From contig NZ_JAQGNX010000037.1 of assembly GCF_028293835.1 (NCBI RefSeq), forward strand, positions 17,053-81,052: a DNA stretch of 64,000 bases, in the 5' to 3' direction. The notes under the pieces are model-generated. The model was not told the DNA's origin. It did not search any database and worked only from the letters and a program-made list of their open reading frames with translations. Source of the stretch: Pseudomonas sp. (GTDB lineage: Bacteria > Pseudomonadota > Gammaproteobacteria > Pseudomonadales > Pseudomonadaceae). Shown here piece by piece: positions 1 to 8,957 of this stretch. Position 1 is the stretch's first letter; the number at the start of each line of letters is the position of its first letter. Both the position numbers and the translations under genes were made by a program.

Positions 1-532
1 TCAACGTTAGCCGGACCTGCGGCGCACGTCGGCGAAACACGCTAATGATGTCGCGAATCACCGCGCCGGTTGGCGAGCTGATAATGCCGATACGCTGCGG
101 GTGTAACGGCAGCGGCACTTTACGTTCGGCGCTGAACAGCCCTTCGGCACTGAGCTTTTCTTTCAACGCATCGAAAGCCAGGCGCAACGCACCTTCGCCA
201 GCAGGCTCAACGGTGTCGAGAATCAACTGGTAGTCGCCACGGCCTTCGAACAGCGAGACTTTGCCCCGGACCTTCACTGCCAGGCCGTCTTTCAACACCT
301 GACGAACCCGTGCCGCGTTCTGCCGGAACAGCGCGCAACGCACCTGGGCGCCACTGTCCTTTAGCGTGAAGTACACATGGCCAGACGCGGGACGAGACAG
401 GTTAGAGATTTCACCCTCAACCCAAATATTGCTGAACACATCCTCCAGCAGCACACGCGCGCGGCCGTTCAGTTGGCTGACAGTGAGGACTTCCCGGTCG
501 AGGCCGAGTCTTGCGAAGGGGTCTTTGATCAT
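1..532 (-). CDS. xseA: Exodeoxyribonuclease VII large subunit, N-terminal part (runs off the window)
   Basis: Catalytic large subunit of exonuclease VII, which with XseB degrades single-stranded DNA to oligonucleotides in the cytoplasm. The first 177 codons are present. They begin MIKDPFARLGLDREV and contain the N-terminal OB-fold region (VEGEISNL, SGHVYFTLKD, VRCALFR, VKVRGKVSLFEGRGDYQL) followed by the start of the catalytic region (RIGIISSPTGAVIRDI). The start is the ATG at 532; a second in-frame ATG lies three codons upstream at 541, but the family normally begins MIKDPF. The gene is divergent from the exporter gene at 701, with a palindromic repeat between them. Recognition is from family sequence; the rest of the gene lies outside the window. 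Confidence 0.95.
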   Translation of the reverse strand, partial: MIKDPFARLGLDREVLTVSQLNGRARVLLEDVFSNIWVEGEISNLSRPASGHVYFTLKDSGAQVRCALFRQNAARVRQVLKDGLAVKVRGKVSLFEGRGDYQLILDTVEPAGEGALRLAFDALKEKLSAEGLFSAERKVPLPLHPQRIGIISSPTGAVIRDIISVFRRRAPQVRLTL

Positions 533-568
533 GCCCGGCATGATACACGGAGCAGGCAACGTGATCCT

Positions 569-648
569 CTGTAGGAGCCAACTTGTTGGCGAGGCGGCGT
601 TTCAGGCAGACCCTATTCATATTCTCGCCAACACGTTGGTTCCTACAG
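569..648. repeat. REP/REPIN-like palindromic repeat, copy 1
   Basis: Two inverted arms: left CTGTAGGAGCCAACTTGTTG followed by GCGAG, right CTCGCCAACACGTTGGTTCC followed by TACAG, with about 30 bp between. Each arm has its own inner palindrome (CCAAC..GTTGG). The same element recurs at 14015, 19984, 30138, 31476, 38921 and, as a half, 54920. It lies between the divergent xseA and the exporter gene. Confidence 0.8.
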
Positions 649-700
649 GGAAGCTGAACCTTGCTACAGTCAGCGCCCCTGCATTCACGGACGTGCTCCC

Positions 701-1492
701 ATGGTCTTTTCCGATATCGCCACGCTGTTCAATCACCTGGCTTTTACGCCGCTTGACTGGGTGTTGATTGAACTGGGCGTCGTAGGGGCTTATATCGTGT
801 TCGGCATTGCCGGGTTCGGCACTGCCCTGATCGCTGGGCCGGTGTTAATCAACTTCATGCCGCTGTCCCGGATCATTCCGTTGCTGGTGTTGCTGGACTT
901 CATTGCAGCGTTCGGCAACCTGCTGCCTTCGCGCAAATCCCTGGTCAAAGCCGAACTGTTGCGCTTGCTGCCATGCATGGCGGTAGGCTGCACCCTGGGC
1001 GTGGTGTTTCTGCTTAACCTTCAGTCCAATGTGTTGCTGTTGTTGATGGGGCTGTTTATCACCACCTATGCCCTGTACACCCTGCTGATCAAGGCACGCC
1101 CGGCTCAGCTCGCGGTAGGTTGGGCGATACCGATGGGTACTGTGGGCGGGTTGTTCGGCGCACTGTTTGGCAGTGGCGGCTTCTTATATGCGATCTACCT
1201 CAATAGCCGCTTATCCTCCAAGGAGCAAGTGCGGGCCACCCAAGCCGCGCTGATCAGTTGCAGTACCATCGTGCGTTTAAGCTTATTCATCATCGCCGGG
1301 GTTTATGCGGATGTTTCCTTGTTGTTATTGGCCGCATGCCTGTTTCCGGCGATGGCATTGGGCTCTTGGATCGGCCGCTCCCTGACCAACAAGCTGTCCC
1401 GCGAGGCGTTTGTGCGATTGATCACATGGTTGGTATTGGCCAGCGGTATTGCGCTGATTGGCCGCTATATTTCTCTAACAGCCGGCACTTGA
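701..1492 (+). CDS. Sulfite exporter TauE/SafE (TSUP) family membrane protein
   Basis: Predicted inner-membrane permease of 263 residues. It is very hydrophobic, with about eight membrane segments, and two glycine-rich half-repeats typical of the TSUP family (AGFGTALIAGPVLINFMPL near residues 37-55 and GLFGALFGSGGFLYAIYL near 150-168). Known relatives export or import small organosulfur or sulfite anions. The substrate here cannot be read from sequence. The ATG at 701 is the first reasonable start before the first membrane segment. It stands alone, downstream of a palindromic repeat and followed 58 bp later by the small gene at 1551. Confidence 0.88.
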   Translation: MVFSDIATLFNHLAFTPLDWVLIELGVVGAYIVFGIAGFGTALIAGPVLINFMPLSRIIPLLVLLDFIAAFGNLLPSRKSLVKAELLRLLPCMAVGCTLGVVFLLNLQSNVLLLLMGLFITTYALYTLLIKARPAQLAVGWAIPMGTVGGLFGALFGSGGFLYAIYLNSRLSSKEQVRATQAALISCSTIVRLSLFIIAGVYADVSLLLLAACLFPAMALGSWIGRSLTNKLSREAFVRLITWLVLASGIALIGRYISLTAGT

Positions 1493-1550
1493 CCTGACCT
1501 CGCGAGGGATTAAGCTGCCGGGTTCTTAACGCGTCACAACAGGCAGTAGC

Positions 1551-2099
1551 ATGAATTCGCAAAGCATCATCGTCCCGAAAATCTCCACGCTGGCGGTTCA
1601 TGAACCCCGGGCGCGGGCTATCGTGCGTTGGCTGGTGCGCAAAAATATCGTCGAAGAAGCGCCGACCACCTGTGGCCGCAGCGGTAATCGCATGGCCCAT
1701 GCCATTGCGCCGGGCGCGGCCAGCGTCGTATTGCACCCGGAAGCCTTGCCGTTCAATGAGCCGGTCAATGGCCTGGAAGTCATCACCCATCGCTGCATTT
1801 ACACACCGGCCAAGGGGTTTTTAGAAGAAGCAGGCTGCGCCGAGTGCCGTAAAGAAGTCGGCGAAGCGCTGTTCGAAAGCCTGGAAGACTGGATGCCAGG
1901 GCGCACCGACAACTTCGTCTGCCCGGAATGCGGGCACGAAGACGACATCAACGGGTTCCTGTTCTTGCAGCCCTGCGCGTTTTCCAACCTGGGCTTTATT
2001 TTCAACAACTGGGCTGAAGCCGGATTCAAACAGGACTTCATCGACGAATTCGCCGATTGGCTGGACAACCCGGTGGCGTGGGTCAAGGTTGAGCTCTGA
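1551..2099 (+). CDS. Conserved hypothetical protein with two Cys-x2-Cys pairs
   Basis: Soluble 182-residue protein that I do not assign to a characterised family. Two CxxC pairs (C96/C99 in CAEC and C124/C127 in CPEC) suggest a zinc ribbon. The C-terminal third is acidic and rich in aromatic residues (FNNWAEAGFKQDFIDEFADWLD). No signal peptide or membrane segment is seen. The start ATG at 1551 follows a weak GGCAG-type ribosome site. It sits between the exporter and guaB on the same strand but 341 bp before guaB, which has its own promoter, so it is probably not in the gua operon. I recall similar proteins as uncharacterised Pseudomonas ORFs, sometimes misnamed as sugar ABC transporter ATPases; no ATPase motif is present. 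Confidence 0.75.
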   Translation: MNSQSIIVPKISTLAVHEPRARAIVRWLVRKNIVEEAPTTCGRSGNRMAHAIAPGAASVVLHPEALPFNEPVNGLEVITHRCIYTPAKGFLEEAGCAECRKEVGEALFESLEDWMPGRTDNFVCPECGHEDDINGFLFLQPCAFSNLGFIFNNWAEAGFKQDFIDEFADWLDNPVAWVKVEL

Positions 2100-2145
2100 C
2101 TGGCGCACCTCTAAAAAACCAATAAGTTATTGAAATTAAAGGTAT

Positions 2146-2190
2146 TTGTAGGAGAGCGCTTGCCGGCGATGGAGCGCGAAGCGGTCCAGG
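2146..2190. repeat. Degenerate repeat arm of a second Pseudomonas intergenic family
   Basis: TTGTAGGAGAGCGCTTGCCG followed by GCGATGGAGCGCGAAGCGGTCC. This resembles the left arm of another common Pseudomonas palindromic repeat (GTAGGAGAGCGCTTGCCGGC type). No clean right arm is visible downstream, so the copy looks decayed. Confidence 0.4.
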
Positions 2191-2376
2191 TGCCGAACGC
2201 AGTTCTAACGGAAGAATATACATTCGCTGGATTACGACTGCTGCGCAGCTGACGTGAGAACACAGTTGCTACAGTGTCCGTATTTGCGGCTCGACGGCAC
2301 GCGTCGAAGATTGGGTATCGCAAACGAGCGTAAATGACCGCTCTGGAGCTCAATGAATAATAGCCCAAGGTTTACA

Positions 2377-2405
2377 TTGAGCCGAAGGGTCTGTCTGGGT
2401 ATAAT
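2377..2405 (+). promoter_or_regulatory. Sigma-70 promoter of guaB
   Basis: TTGAGC (2377-2382), 17-bp spacer, perfect TATAAT (2400-2405). This gives a transcription start near 2412 and a leader of about 30 nt before the guaB ATG at 2441. Confidence 0.75.
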
Positions 2406-2440
2406 GGCGCGCTTCCAATTTCCCGCTCGGGAGCCCCCGC

Positions 2441-3910
2441 ATGCTGCGTATCAGCCAAGAAGCTCTAACCTTCGACGACATTCTCTTAGTGCCCGGTTAT
2501 TCCGAGGTACTTCCTAACGAAGTTAGTTTGAAGACACGTTTGACACGTGGCATCGAGCTCAACATTCCGCTGGTTTCGGCCGCAATGGATACCGTGACCG
2601 AAGCCCGATTGGCAATTGCCATGGCTCAGGAAGGCGGCATCGGCATTATCCACAAGAACATGACCATCGAGCAGCAAGCTGCCGAAGTGCGCAAGGTCAA
2701 GAAGTTCGAAGCGGGCGTCGTGAAAGACCCAATCACCATCGAGGCCGACGCCACGGTTCGTGACCTCTTCGAACTGACGCGCCTGCACAACATTTCCGGC
2801 GTACCTGTACTGCACGATGGCGACCTGGTCGGCATCGTGACGTCCCGCGACGTGCGCTTCGAAAACCGTCTGGACGCCAAGGTCCGCGAAGTGATGACGC
2901 CTAAAGAGCGTTTGGTCACCGTGCGTGAAGGCGCCGACAAGTACGAAGTGCGTGAATTGCTGCACAAGCATCGTCTGGAAAAAGTCCTGATCGTCGACGC
3001 CAGTTTCGCGCTCAAAGGCATGATGACGGTCAAGGACATCGAAAAAGCCAAGGCCTATCCATTGGCCAGCAAGGATGACCAGGGTCGCCTGCGCGTCGGC
3101 GCTGCAGTCGGCACCGGCAAAGACACTGGCGAACGCGTTGCGGCCCTGGTGCTGGCAGGCGTTGATGTAGTGGTGGTCGACACTGCCCACGGACATTCCA
3201 AAGGTGTTATTGACCGCGTCCGCTGGGTCAAGGAAAACTTCCCCGACGTACAAGTCATTGGCGGCAACATCGCCACTGGCGCTGCCGCCAAGGCATTGGT
3301 TGCCGCTGGCGCTGACGCGGTAAAGGTCGGCATCGGTCCTGGCTCCATTTGCACTACGCGCATCGTCGCCGGTGTAGGCGTCCCGCAAATCAGCGCCATC
3401 GCCAACGTGGCCGCTGCCCTTGAAGGCACCGGCGTTCCGTTGATCGCCGACGGCGGCATCCGTTACTCGGGCGACCTGTCCAAAGCCATCGTCGCCGGCG
3501 CTTCCAGCGTCATGATGGGTTCGATGTTTGCCGGTACCGAAGAGGCTCCCGGAGAAATCGAACTGTTCCAGGGTCGCTCGTACAAGGCCTACCGCGGCAT
3601 GGGTTCGCTGGGCGCCATGTCCCAGGTTCAGGGCTCGTCGGACCGTTACTTCCAGGATTCTTCGGAAGGCGCCGAGAAGCTGGTGCCTGAAGGCATCGAA
3701 GGCCGCGTTGCCTATAAAGGCTCGTTGACCGCCATCGTTCACCAACTGATGGGTGGCCTGCGTTCCTCCATGGGCTACACCGGCAGCGCCGACATCGAAG
3801 AAATGCGCACCAAGCCAGAATTTGTGCGTATTACCGGTGCCGGGATGGCTGAGTCCCACGTCCATGACGTGCAGATCACCAAAGAAGCGCCGAACTACCG
3901 CGTCGGCTAA
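2441..3910 (+). CDS. guaB: Inosine-5'-monophosphate dehydrogenase
   Basis: Converts IMP to XMP with NAD, the committed step of GMP synthesis, in the cytoplasm. The 489 residues match the usual bacterial length. The TIM-barrel core is interrupted by a CBS pair at about residues 95-205 ([16 protein letters not shown]). The catalytic loop GPGSICTTR places the nucleophile at Cys304, and the flap region (GSLGAM near residue 390) and C-terminal SHVHDV are present. A good sigma-70 promoter lies just upstream. guaA follows 167 bp later on the same strand, separated by a palindromic repeat and a hairpin, so the two may be uncoupled. Confidence 0.98.
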   Translation: MLRISQEALTFDDILLVPGYSEVLPNEVSLKTRLTRGIELNIPLVSAAMDTVTEARLAIAMAQEGGIGIIHKNMTIEQQAAEVRKVKKFEAGVVKDPITIEADATVRDLFELTRLHNISGVPVLHDGDLVGIVTSRDVRFENRLDAKVREVMTPKERLVTVREGADKYEVRELLHKHRLEKVLIVDASFALKGMMTVKDIEKAKAYPLASKDDQGRLRVGAAVGTGKDTGERVAALVLAGVDVVVVDTAHGHSKGVIDRVRWVKENFPDVQVIGGNIATGAAAKALVAAGADAVKVGIGPGSICTTRIVAGVGVPQISAIANVAAALEGTGVPLIADGGIRYSGDLSKAIVAGASSVMMGSMFAGTEEAPGEIELFQGRSYKAYRGMGSLGAMSQVQGSSDRYFQDSSEGAEKLVPEGIEGRVAYKGSLTAIVHQLMGGLRSSMGYTGSADIEEMRTKPEFVRITGAGMAESHVHDVQITKEAPNYRVG

Positions 3911-3925
3911 CAACGCAATTAGCTG

Positions 3926-4016
3926 TCCCTGCAGGAGCGAAGTCATTCGCGAAAAAGCAACAACACGGTCTGCCAGACAAACCGTGTCGTCCGCTTCGCG
4001 AATGGATTCGGTCCCA
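3926..4016. repeat. Palindromic intergenic repeat of the GCGAA-N-TTCGC type
   Basis: Left arm GGAGCGAAGTCATTCGCGA (about 3934-3952) and an imperfect inverted right arm CGCTTCGCGAATGGATTCGG (about 3992-4011). This differs in sequence from the CCAAC-type family found elsewhere in the window. It lies in the guaB-guaA gap. Confidence 0.6.
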
Positions 4017-4024
4017 CGGGTAAT

Positions 4025-4046
4025 CGGGGCTGCTTTAGCAGCCCCG
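4025..4046 (+). terminator. Hairpin between guaB and guaA
   Basis: GGGGCTGC-TTTA-GCAGCCCC perfect 8-bp stem followed by GTGTTATTT rather than a clean U-tract. It could be a weak terminator or attenuating hairpin in front of guaA, whose ATG is 32 bp downstream. Confidence 0.45.
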
Positions 4047-4077
4047 TGTTATTTCCGAATTCCACGAGAGAAGAGTC

Positions 4078-5655
4078 ATGGCCCTCGACATTCACGCCCA
4101 CCGCATTCTGATCCTCGACTTCGGTTCGCAGTACACCCAACTGATCGCCCGTCGTGTGCGAGAAATTGGTGTGTATTGCGAGCTACATCCGTTCGACATG
4201 GACGATGAAGCGATCCGCGAATTCAATCCGCGCGGGATCATCCTCGCTGGCGGCCCGGAGTCTGTTCATGAAGCGGGCAGCCCACGGGCGCCGCAAGCGT
4301 GTTTCGACCTGAACGTTCCCATCTTCGGCATCTGCTACGGCATGCAGACCATGGCCGAGCAGTTGGGCGGTCGCGTGCAAGGCTCCGAGATGCGCGAGTT
4401 CGGTTACGCCCGTGTTGATGTAGTCGGCAAAAGCCGCATCCTTGATGGCATCGAAGATCACATAGACCTCGACGGTGTTCTCGGCCTCGACGTCTGGATG
4501 AGCCATGGCGATAAAGTCACTGAAATTCCAGAAGGCTTCCATCTGTTGGCCAGCACCCCAAGCTGCCCGATCGCTGGCATGGCCGATGACACACGCGGCT
4601 ACTACGGCGTGCAGTTCCACCCGGAAGTGACCCACACCAAGCAGGGCGGGCGCATTCTGTCGCGCTTTATCCTCGACATCTGCGGCTGCGAAGCGCTGTG
4701 GACGCCATCGCATATCGCTGACGACGCCATCGCCAGCATTCGCGCTCAAGTGGGCACCGACAACGTACTGCTCGGCCTGTCTGGGGGCGTGGATTCTTCG
4801 GTAGTCGCCGCCCTGCTGCACAAAGCCATCGGCGATCAGCTGACCTGCGTGTTTGTCGACAACGGCTTGTTGCGCTTGCATGAAGGCGAGCAAGTGATGG
4901 CCATGTTCGCCGAGAACATGGGAGTCAAAGTGATTCGGGCCAACGCTGCGGACCAGTTCCTCGGCAACCTGGCAGGCGAAAGCGACCCAGAGAAGAAGCG
5001 CAAAATCATCGGTCGTACCTTCATCGATGTGTTCGACGCCGAATCCTGCAAGCTGGACAACATCAAGTACCTGGCCCAAGGCACCATCTACCCGGACGTG
5101 ATCGAGTCGGCTGGCGCGAAAAGCGGCAAGGCCCATGTGATCAAGTCGCACCACAACGTGGGCGGTTTGCCGGACGAGATGAACCTCAAGCTGGTCGAGC
5201 CACTGCGCGAACTGTTCAAGGATGAAGTCCGTCGTTTGGGCCTCGAACTCGGTCTGCCTTACGACATGGTTTACCGTCACCCATTCCCTGGTCCAGGCCT
5301 GGGCGTGCGGATTCTCGGTGAAGTGAAAAAGGAATACGCCGACCTGTTGCGTCGTGCTGACCATATCTTCATCGAAGAACTGCGCAAGGCCGACTGGTAT
5401 CACAAAGTCAGCCAAGCGTTCGTGGTGTTCCAGCCAGTGAAATCGGTCGGCGTGGTGGGCGATGCTCGTCGCTACGCATGGGTCGTTGCCCTGCGCGCCG
5501 TTGAAACCATCGACTTCATGACCGCACGCTGGGCGCACCTGCCCTACGAGCTGCTTGAGGTTGTCAGCGGCCGTATCATCAATGAAATCGAAGGCATCTC
5601 CCGCGTCACCTACGACGTGTCGAGCAAACCGCCAGCGACCATTGAGTGGGAATGA
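4078..5655 (+). CDS. guaA: GMP synthase (glutamine-hydrolysing)
   Basis: Aminates XMP to GMP using ATP and ammonia from glutamine. The 525 residues comprise an N-terminal class I glutamine amidotransferase with triad C86 (GICYGMQ), H181 and E183 (QFHPEV). A PP-loop ATP pyrophosphatase domain follows (SGGVDSS at 235-241), then a C-terminal dimerisation domain ending KPPATIEWE. The start ATG at 4078 follows an AGAGAAGAG ribosome site. It completes the GMP branch with guaB upstream and ends at a strong bidirectional terminator facing the toxin gene on the opposite strand. Confidence 0.98.
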   Translation: MALDIHAHRILILDFGSQYTQLIARRVREIGVYCELHPFDMDDEAIREFNPRGIILAGGPESVHEAGSPRAPQACFDLNVPIFGICYGMQTMAEQLGGRVQGSEMREFGYARVDVVGKSRILDGIEDHIDLDGVLGLDVWMSHGDKVTEIPEGFHLLASTPSCPIAGMADDTRGYYGVQFHPEVTHTKQGGRILSRFILDICGCEALWTPSHIADDAIASIRAQVGTDNVLLGLSGGVDSSVVAALLHKAIGDQLTCVFVDNGLLRLHEGEQVMAMFAENMGVKVIRANAADQFLGNLAGESDPEKKRKIIGRTFIDVFDAESCKLDNIKYLAQGTIYPDVIESAGAKSGKAHVIKSHHNVGGLPDEMNLKLVEPLRELFKDEVRRLGLELGLPYDMVYRHPFPGPGLGVRILGEVKKEYADLLRRADHIFIEELRKADWYHKVSQAFVVFQPVKSVGVVGDARRYAWVVALRAVETIDFMTARWAHLPYELLEVVSGRIINEIEGISRVTYDVSSKPPATIEWE

Positions 5656-5672
5656 TCTCCAATAGATGTCGC

Positions 5673-5708
5673 AAAAAAACCGCTGATTTTTGATCAGCGG
5701 TTTTTTTT
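5673..5708. terminator. Bidirectional intrinsic terminator between guaA and the first toxin-like gene
   Basis: Stem ACCGCTGA / TCAGCGGT with a 7-nt loop, flanked by an A-run on the left and T8 on the right, so it can stop transcription from both sides. Confidence 0.87.
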
Positions 5709-5828
5709 ACGGCTCGCAGCGTAGCTGCGGGTGATACCGCTGAAGGTCGTACCGATCCAATCGCAGCCTTCTGCAGTTCCTACACATTCTGCATTTATGT
5801 GGATTGCGGTTTGCCTATAAATAACGGG

Positions 5829-8777
5829 CTAGTGAACCCACGTCATGCCCATCAACGTCAGCGCGTCCACCAGTTGGCGAACGCTGTCATAGCGCCTGCC
5901 GCTGATGTAGATCCATTTCGGTCGCAGGATATAAAAATGCCCGTCCTCGGACTGGATGGGGGTGCGAACCAGCACGTTTTCTCCACTGCGGTGAATCAAG
6001 ACCGGTTGACCCGTTGAGCTGTCGATGGTGAACATGCCTGCCTGAACCAACCAGTCGCTATCCATGCTCAGTGGGGTATCGCTTGGGCGCGTTCCCATTT
6101 GTAGTCGCAGGTCGCTTTTTACAAACCCGGCGTTCGCCCCCATTGCAGTAGTCATACCGGCGCCAGGGTCAACCTCGATGCCACTGGAACGTCCTTTACT
6201 GACGTCTTCAATTCGCAGACCGATGGCGCCTTCTAGTTCGCTTACGCCGGGCACGCCTTTGAACGTATTGGCGTGGCTATTGCCAACCAGCGCCACCCAA
6301 TTGCCAGCGCCGTGAGCAGTTTGATCGGCACGGATGACGAGCCGAGCAAAATAATTCATTGCTTGCTGGCGAAGCGTTTTAGTGTGGTCAGGTAATCCTG
6401 CCAGCCTGTAACTGGCCATGCAGTCGATGGCACGGATGCGAATATGATGTTCGTTGGCCGCCTTGACCAGCGCGAGAAAGGTGAATTGGCCGCTGGGGTC
6501 CGTACGGTGTCCGATATCCAAACTCTTGAGATACCGTTTCAGGCCCTTGGGCATGCTCCCTGTTCGGGAGAACGCGTCTAGCTCAACCTGATGGAAATCT
6601 GTTAGCAGATGCTCCATGTACAGCGTCTTGACCTTCAACTTGGCCAGCTGCGGCATGCTCTCAATCAGCAATTTTTTGCTGCCAATGCTTGCATGATTTT
6701 CGCCGATGACCAGGCCCGACGATTTTTCGAAAATCTGTTTAAAGATATCTTTGCTGTTAGCCGTGGCTTTTATCGCCGGGATTTCAGGCCGAGGGGGTAA
6801 TCCCGGGTTGGCGAAAAAGGCAGAAACGTCTGCGGCCAAGCGCTTTCGAATTATCCTGAATGCCACGTAAGGGTCACGCCAGCCAGGGGCGAGATTTACT
6901 CGTTCACCGCTGAGTACTTTGGGGTCGGCACCCTCGGCACCGGCTCGTAAATCTGCTTTTTCCACGTCCGATACATCATAGGGATAAACGACAGGGTCCA
7001 CCTCAGGCGTCACCGCGGCGGCCCGCCCCCAGGGCATTCTGCCAAAAATTTTACCGCCACCTTTAAGTCCACCAGCCAGTACGGGCTCCCACTCGCCAGC
7101 AGCATTCAAACCCACGGGTAAGTTTCGGTAAAACGAGAAAGGGTTGGTCGGGTCGATGATCACCCAGCGTTTCATCTCGTTGACGTAGCGTACGGCGTAC
7201 GCAAAGCCATTCATGGGGATATAGGTTTGACCCATTTCCAGCTCATAAACGCCGAGCATCTTGCCCTCGCTTGAGGGTACATAACCGTCGAGCAGTACGT
7301 TGGTTTCGAACGGCGTCAACAACGCGTCAGCTTCCACCGGATAAACCGGTCCTGGCGCCAGGGTTGCAAGTTCACCAGCGATGGCCGGGTGGTCGACAGG
7401 CAGCGGCGGCCCAACGTCTACTTCGTGTATCGCAGGGTCCACTGCGCCTTCGCCTTCTACGGACTCTCCACCCAGGCCGACTAGAAACAGACTGTTAAAC
7501 AATGTATCCACACCGCTGAGAATGGCACCAATGACTCCGGCCCTGCGTTCAGCCGTTGTGTGGCCAGTGACCGCTTGATCAATGTTCAGGCCAGTGTTCG
7601 AAACGCCAGCGCCGACGGCTACTAACGCGACCGGCCAATCCAGTGCGGCCAGTCCGCCAGCGATCCGCGAGAAATTGCCGAGAAAACCGATCCACATCTG
7701 TTTTCTCAGGTCAGCATTGGAGTGCAGGGAGACGTAAGCGTCCTCGGTCATTCGAGCCTTCGCTGAGTCGCGCAGCCAGGTGAACGCATCGCCGGTAATG
7801 GTGTGATCGTTTTGGTTGATCAGACCAGGGCCAGGCGCACCCCACTGGCTGAACATCAAGTCGATCATGTGGTTCAAGCCCACGGCGCTGTCAGTTTCCA
7901 GATGGCTGGATAAAGGAAAGTGCGCCATGAACTCGGCGCGGTTGGTGGCTCGGTTGGTTTGCGACATGACCCACCACTGCAGATCGTCCGGGGTTTCAAA
8001 CCCATGAAACGCGTCAATATTGCCTGGCACGTAGAGCAGCTGCCGACCGTTCCGGTCGACGATACGCAGGATATTGCTGGCGACGATACCGGCGATATCA
8101 AAGCTGCAAACCCGCAGAGAATCGACGGGAGACGCCTCGGACATGAGCTCAGGAATGCCCATCGGCCAGGTGGCCTCGCCGCAGGTGGCTTTAACGACGG
8201 TGTTAAAGTTCGCTTCAGACAGCGAGCCACTTTCCCGTTCTTCCAGTGCTTTGGCGAGGAAGTTGCCTTTAGCCATGGTTCGGAAGTCATCTGCGCATTT
8301 TTGCCAGAAAGCATTCAGTTTCGTCGAGTAGCGAGCGCTGAAGTCTATTTCCCAAAGGTCATTAAGCACGTCGGCAGGCAGCAGCCTGACTTCGTTAGTT
8401 TCATTGAATATCCTGGCCGACGGACCCGCTGTATAGAAGCCGCCAATGACTTGAAGGTCGAGCACGTTATCTTGGTCATGGGCGTTAAATCGACGCATCA
8501 CCAGCTGCGGGAGGGTCAGGGATTCGATGGGTGGATCGTAGTGTTGCCAGCCGTTGAATGTCTGCGGGCTGCTGACGGAAGTAGTGAAGCGGTGCCAGTA
8601 GACATGATCGGGTTCGATAAACGCGCCGATGCGTTTTTCGAGGATCTCGATGGCTGCTTCCCGGGCCATTTGCAGCATGTCTGGGCAGTTCCAGACGAGG
8701 TCTTCAGCAATAGTCTGGAGGACGGATTGGTCTACAGTGGCGTTGTTTGAGGCTGTAGTTGTTTCAGGCGAGAGCAT
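5829..8777 (-). CDS. Dermonecrotic-toxin-like large protein, paralogue A
   Basis: A protein of 982 residues. The N-terminal half (YWHRFTTSVSSPQTFNGWQH, then ESLTLPQLVMRRF) matches the domain that Pseudomonas genomes label dermonecrotic toxin (DUF6543, from memory). A hydrophobic stretch (ALDWPVALVAVGAGVSNTG, later LFNSLFLVGLG) could insert in membranes. A C-terminal domain carries GENHAS (Glu at 6701-6699, His two residues on) and 142 residues later GNSHAN, plus LYMEHLLTDFH and RAIDCMASY. This pattern recalls the EreA/ChaN/TIKI-type fold also described for the Pasteurella toxin C2 domain; that link is inference. No signal peptide, immunity gene or secretion partner is visible. An upstream ATG at 8810 would add 11 residues; 8777 is preferred because the product then begins MLSPET, matching MPSPET of paralogue B. 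Confidence 0.75.
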   Translation of the reverse strand: MLSPETTTASNNATVDQSVLQTIAEDLVWNCPDMLQMAREAAIEILEKRIGAFIEPDHVYWHRFTTSVSSPQTFNGWQHYDPPIESLTLPQLVMRRFNAHDQDNVLDLQVIGGFYTAGPSARIFNETNEVRLLPADVLNDLWEIDFSARYSTKLNAFWQKCADDFRTMAKGNFLAKALEERESGSLSEANFNTVVKATCGEATWPMGIPELMSEASPVDSLRVCSFDIAGIVASNILRIVDRNGRQLLYVPGNIDAFHGFETPDDLQWWVMSQTNRATNRAEFMAHFPLSSHLETDSAVGLNHMIDLMFSQWGAPGPGLINQNDHTITGDAFTWLRDSAKARMTEDAYVSLHSNADLRKQMWIGFLGNFSRIAGGLAALDWPVALVAVGAGVSNTGLNIDQAVTGHTTAERRAGVIGAILSGVDTLFNSLFLVGLGGESVEGEGAVDPAIHEVDVGPPLPVDHPAIAGELATLAPGPVYPVEADALLTPFETNVLLDGYVPSSEGKMLGVYELEMGQTYIPMNGFAYAVRYVNEMKRWVIIDPTNPFSFYRNLPVGLNAAGEWEPVLAGGLKGGGKIFGRMPWGRAAAVTPEVDPVVYPYDVSDVEKADLRAGAEGADPKVLSGERVNLAPGWRDPYVAFRIIRKRLAADVSAFFANPGLPPRPEIPAIKATANSKDIFKQIFEKSSGLVIGENHASIGSKKLLIESMPQLAKLKVKTLYMEHLLTDFHQVELDAFSRTGSMPKGLKRYLKSLDIGHRTDPSGQFTFLALVKAANEHHIRIRAIDCMASYRLAGLPDHTKTLRQQAMNYFARLVIRADQTAHGAGNWVALVGNSHANTFKGVPGVSELEGAIGLRIEDVSKGRSSGIEVDPGAGMTTAMGANAGFVKSDLRLQMGTRPSDTPLSMDSDWLVQAGMFTIDSSTGQPVLIHRSGENVLVRTPIQSEDGHFYILRPKWIYISGRRYDSVRQLVDALTLMGMTWVH

Positions 8778-8885
8778 GTTCTTCATCCATGAATAAAGGT
8801 GGAACGTCATCGTGACGGATGTCTTTACCCATTGAGTAATAGGTATTTATCGGATATGTAACGGGTAAGACGGGTGCTGCTGTTG

Positions 8886-8920
8886 CGAAAAAACCCGCTA
8901 AGAATCAGCGGGTTTTTTTT
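8886..8920 (-). terminator. Intrinsic terminator between the two toxin-like genes
   Basis: Stem ACCCGCT / AGCGGGT with a 7-nt loop, an A-run on one side and T8 on the other. It lies downstream of paralogue B and upstream of paralogue A, so the two genes are probably transcribed separately. It looks like the terminator at 5673. Confidence 0.78.
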
Positions 8921-8957
8921 GCGTGAGGGCAGTCAGCGTTGGCTGCCGTTTAGCAGG

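Larger units (their letters stand above)
2100..2440 (+). other. Intergenic region before guaB
   Basis: This 341-bp gap has no convincing gene. It holds a degenerate repeat arm near 2146-2190, about 180 bp with no recognised feature, and then the guaB promoter at 2377-2405 and a short leader. A minus-strand ORF at 2111-2368 was judged spurious. Confidence 0.5.

Noticed and set aside
2111..2368. 85-codon minus-strand ORF before guaB
   Set aside because: It reads through a repeat arm, has biased composition and no ribosome site, and looks like a translated repeat.
2486..3946. 486-codon open frame on the minus strand across guaB
   Set aside because: It mirrors guaB in the opposite frame; GC-rich codon use leaves the antisense frame open. 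The product is not protein-like and has no ribosome site.
4183..5538. 451-codon open frame antisense to guaA
   Set aside because: Same effect; guaA is certain by its triad and PP-loop.
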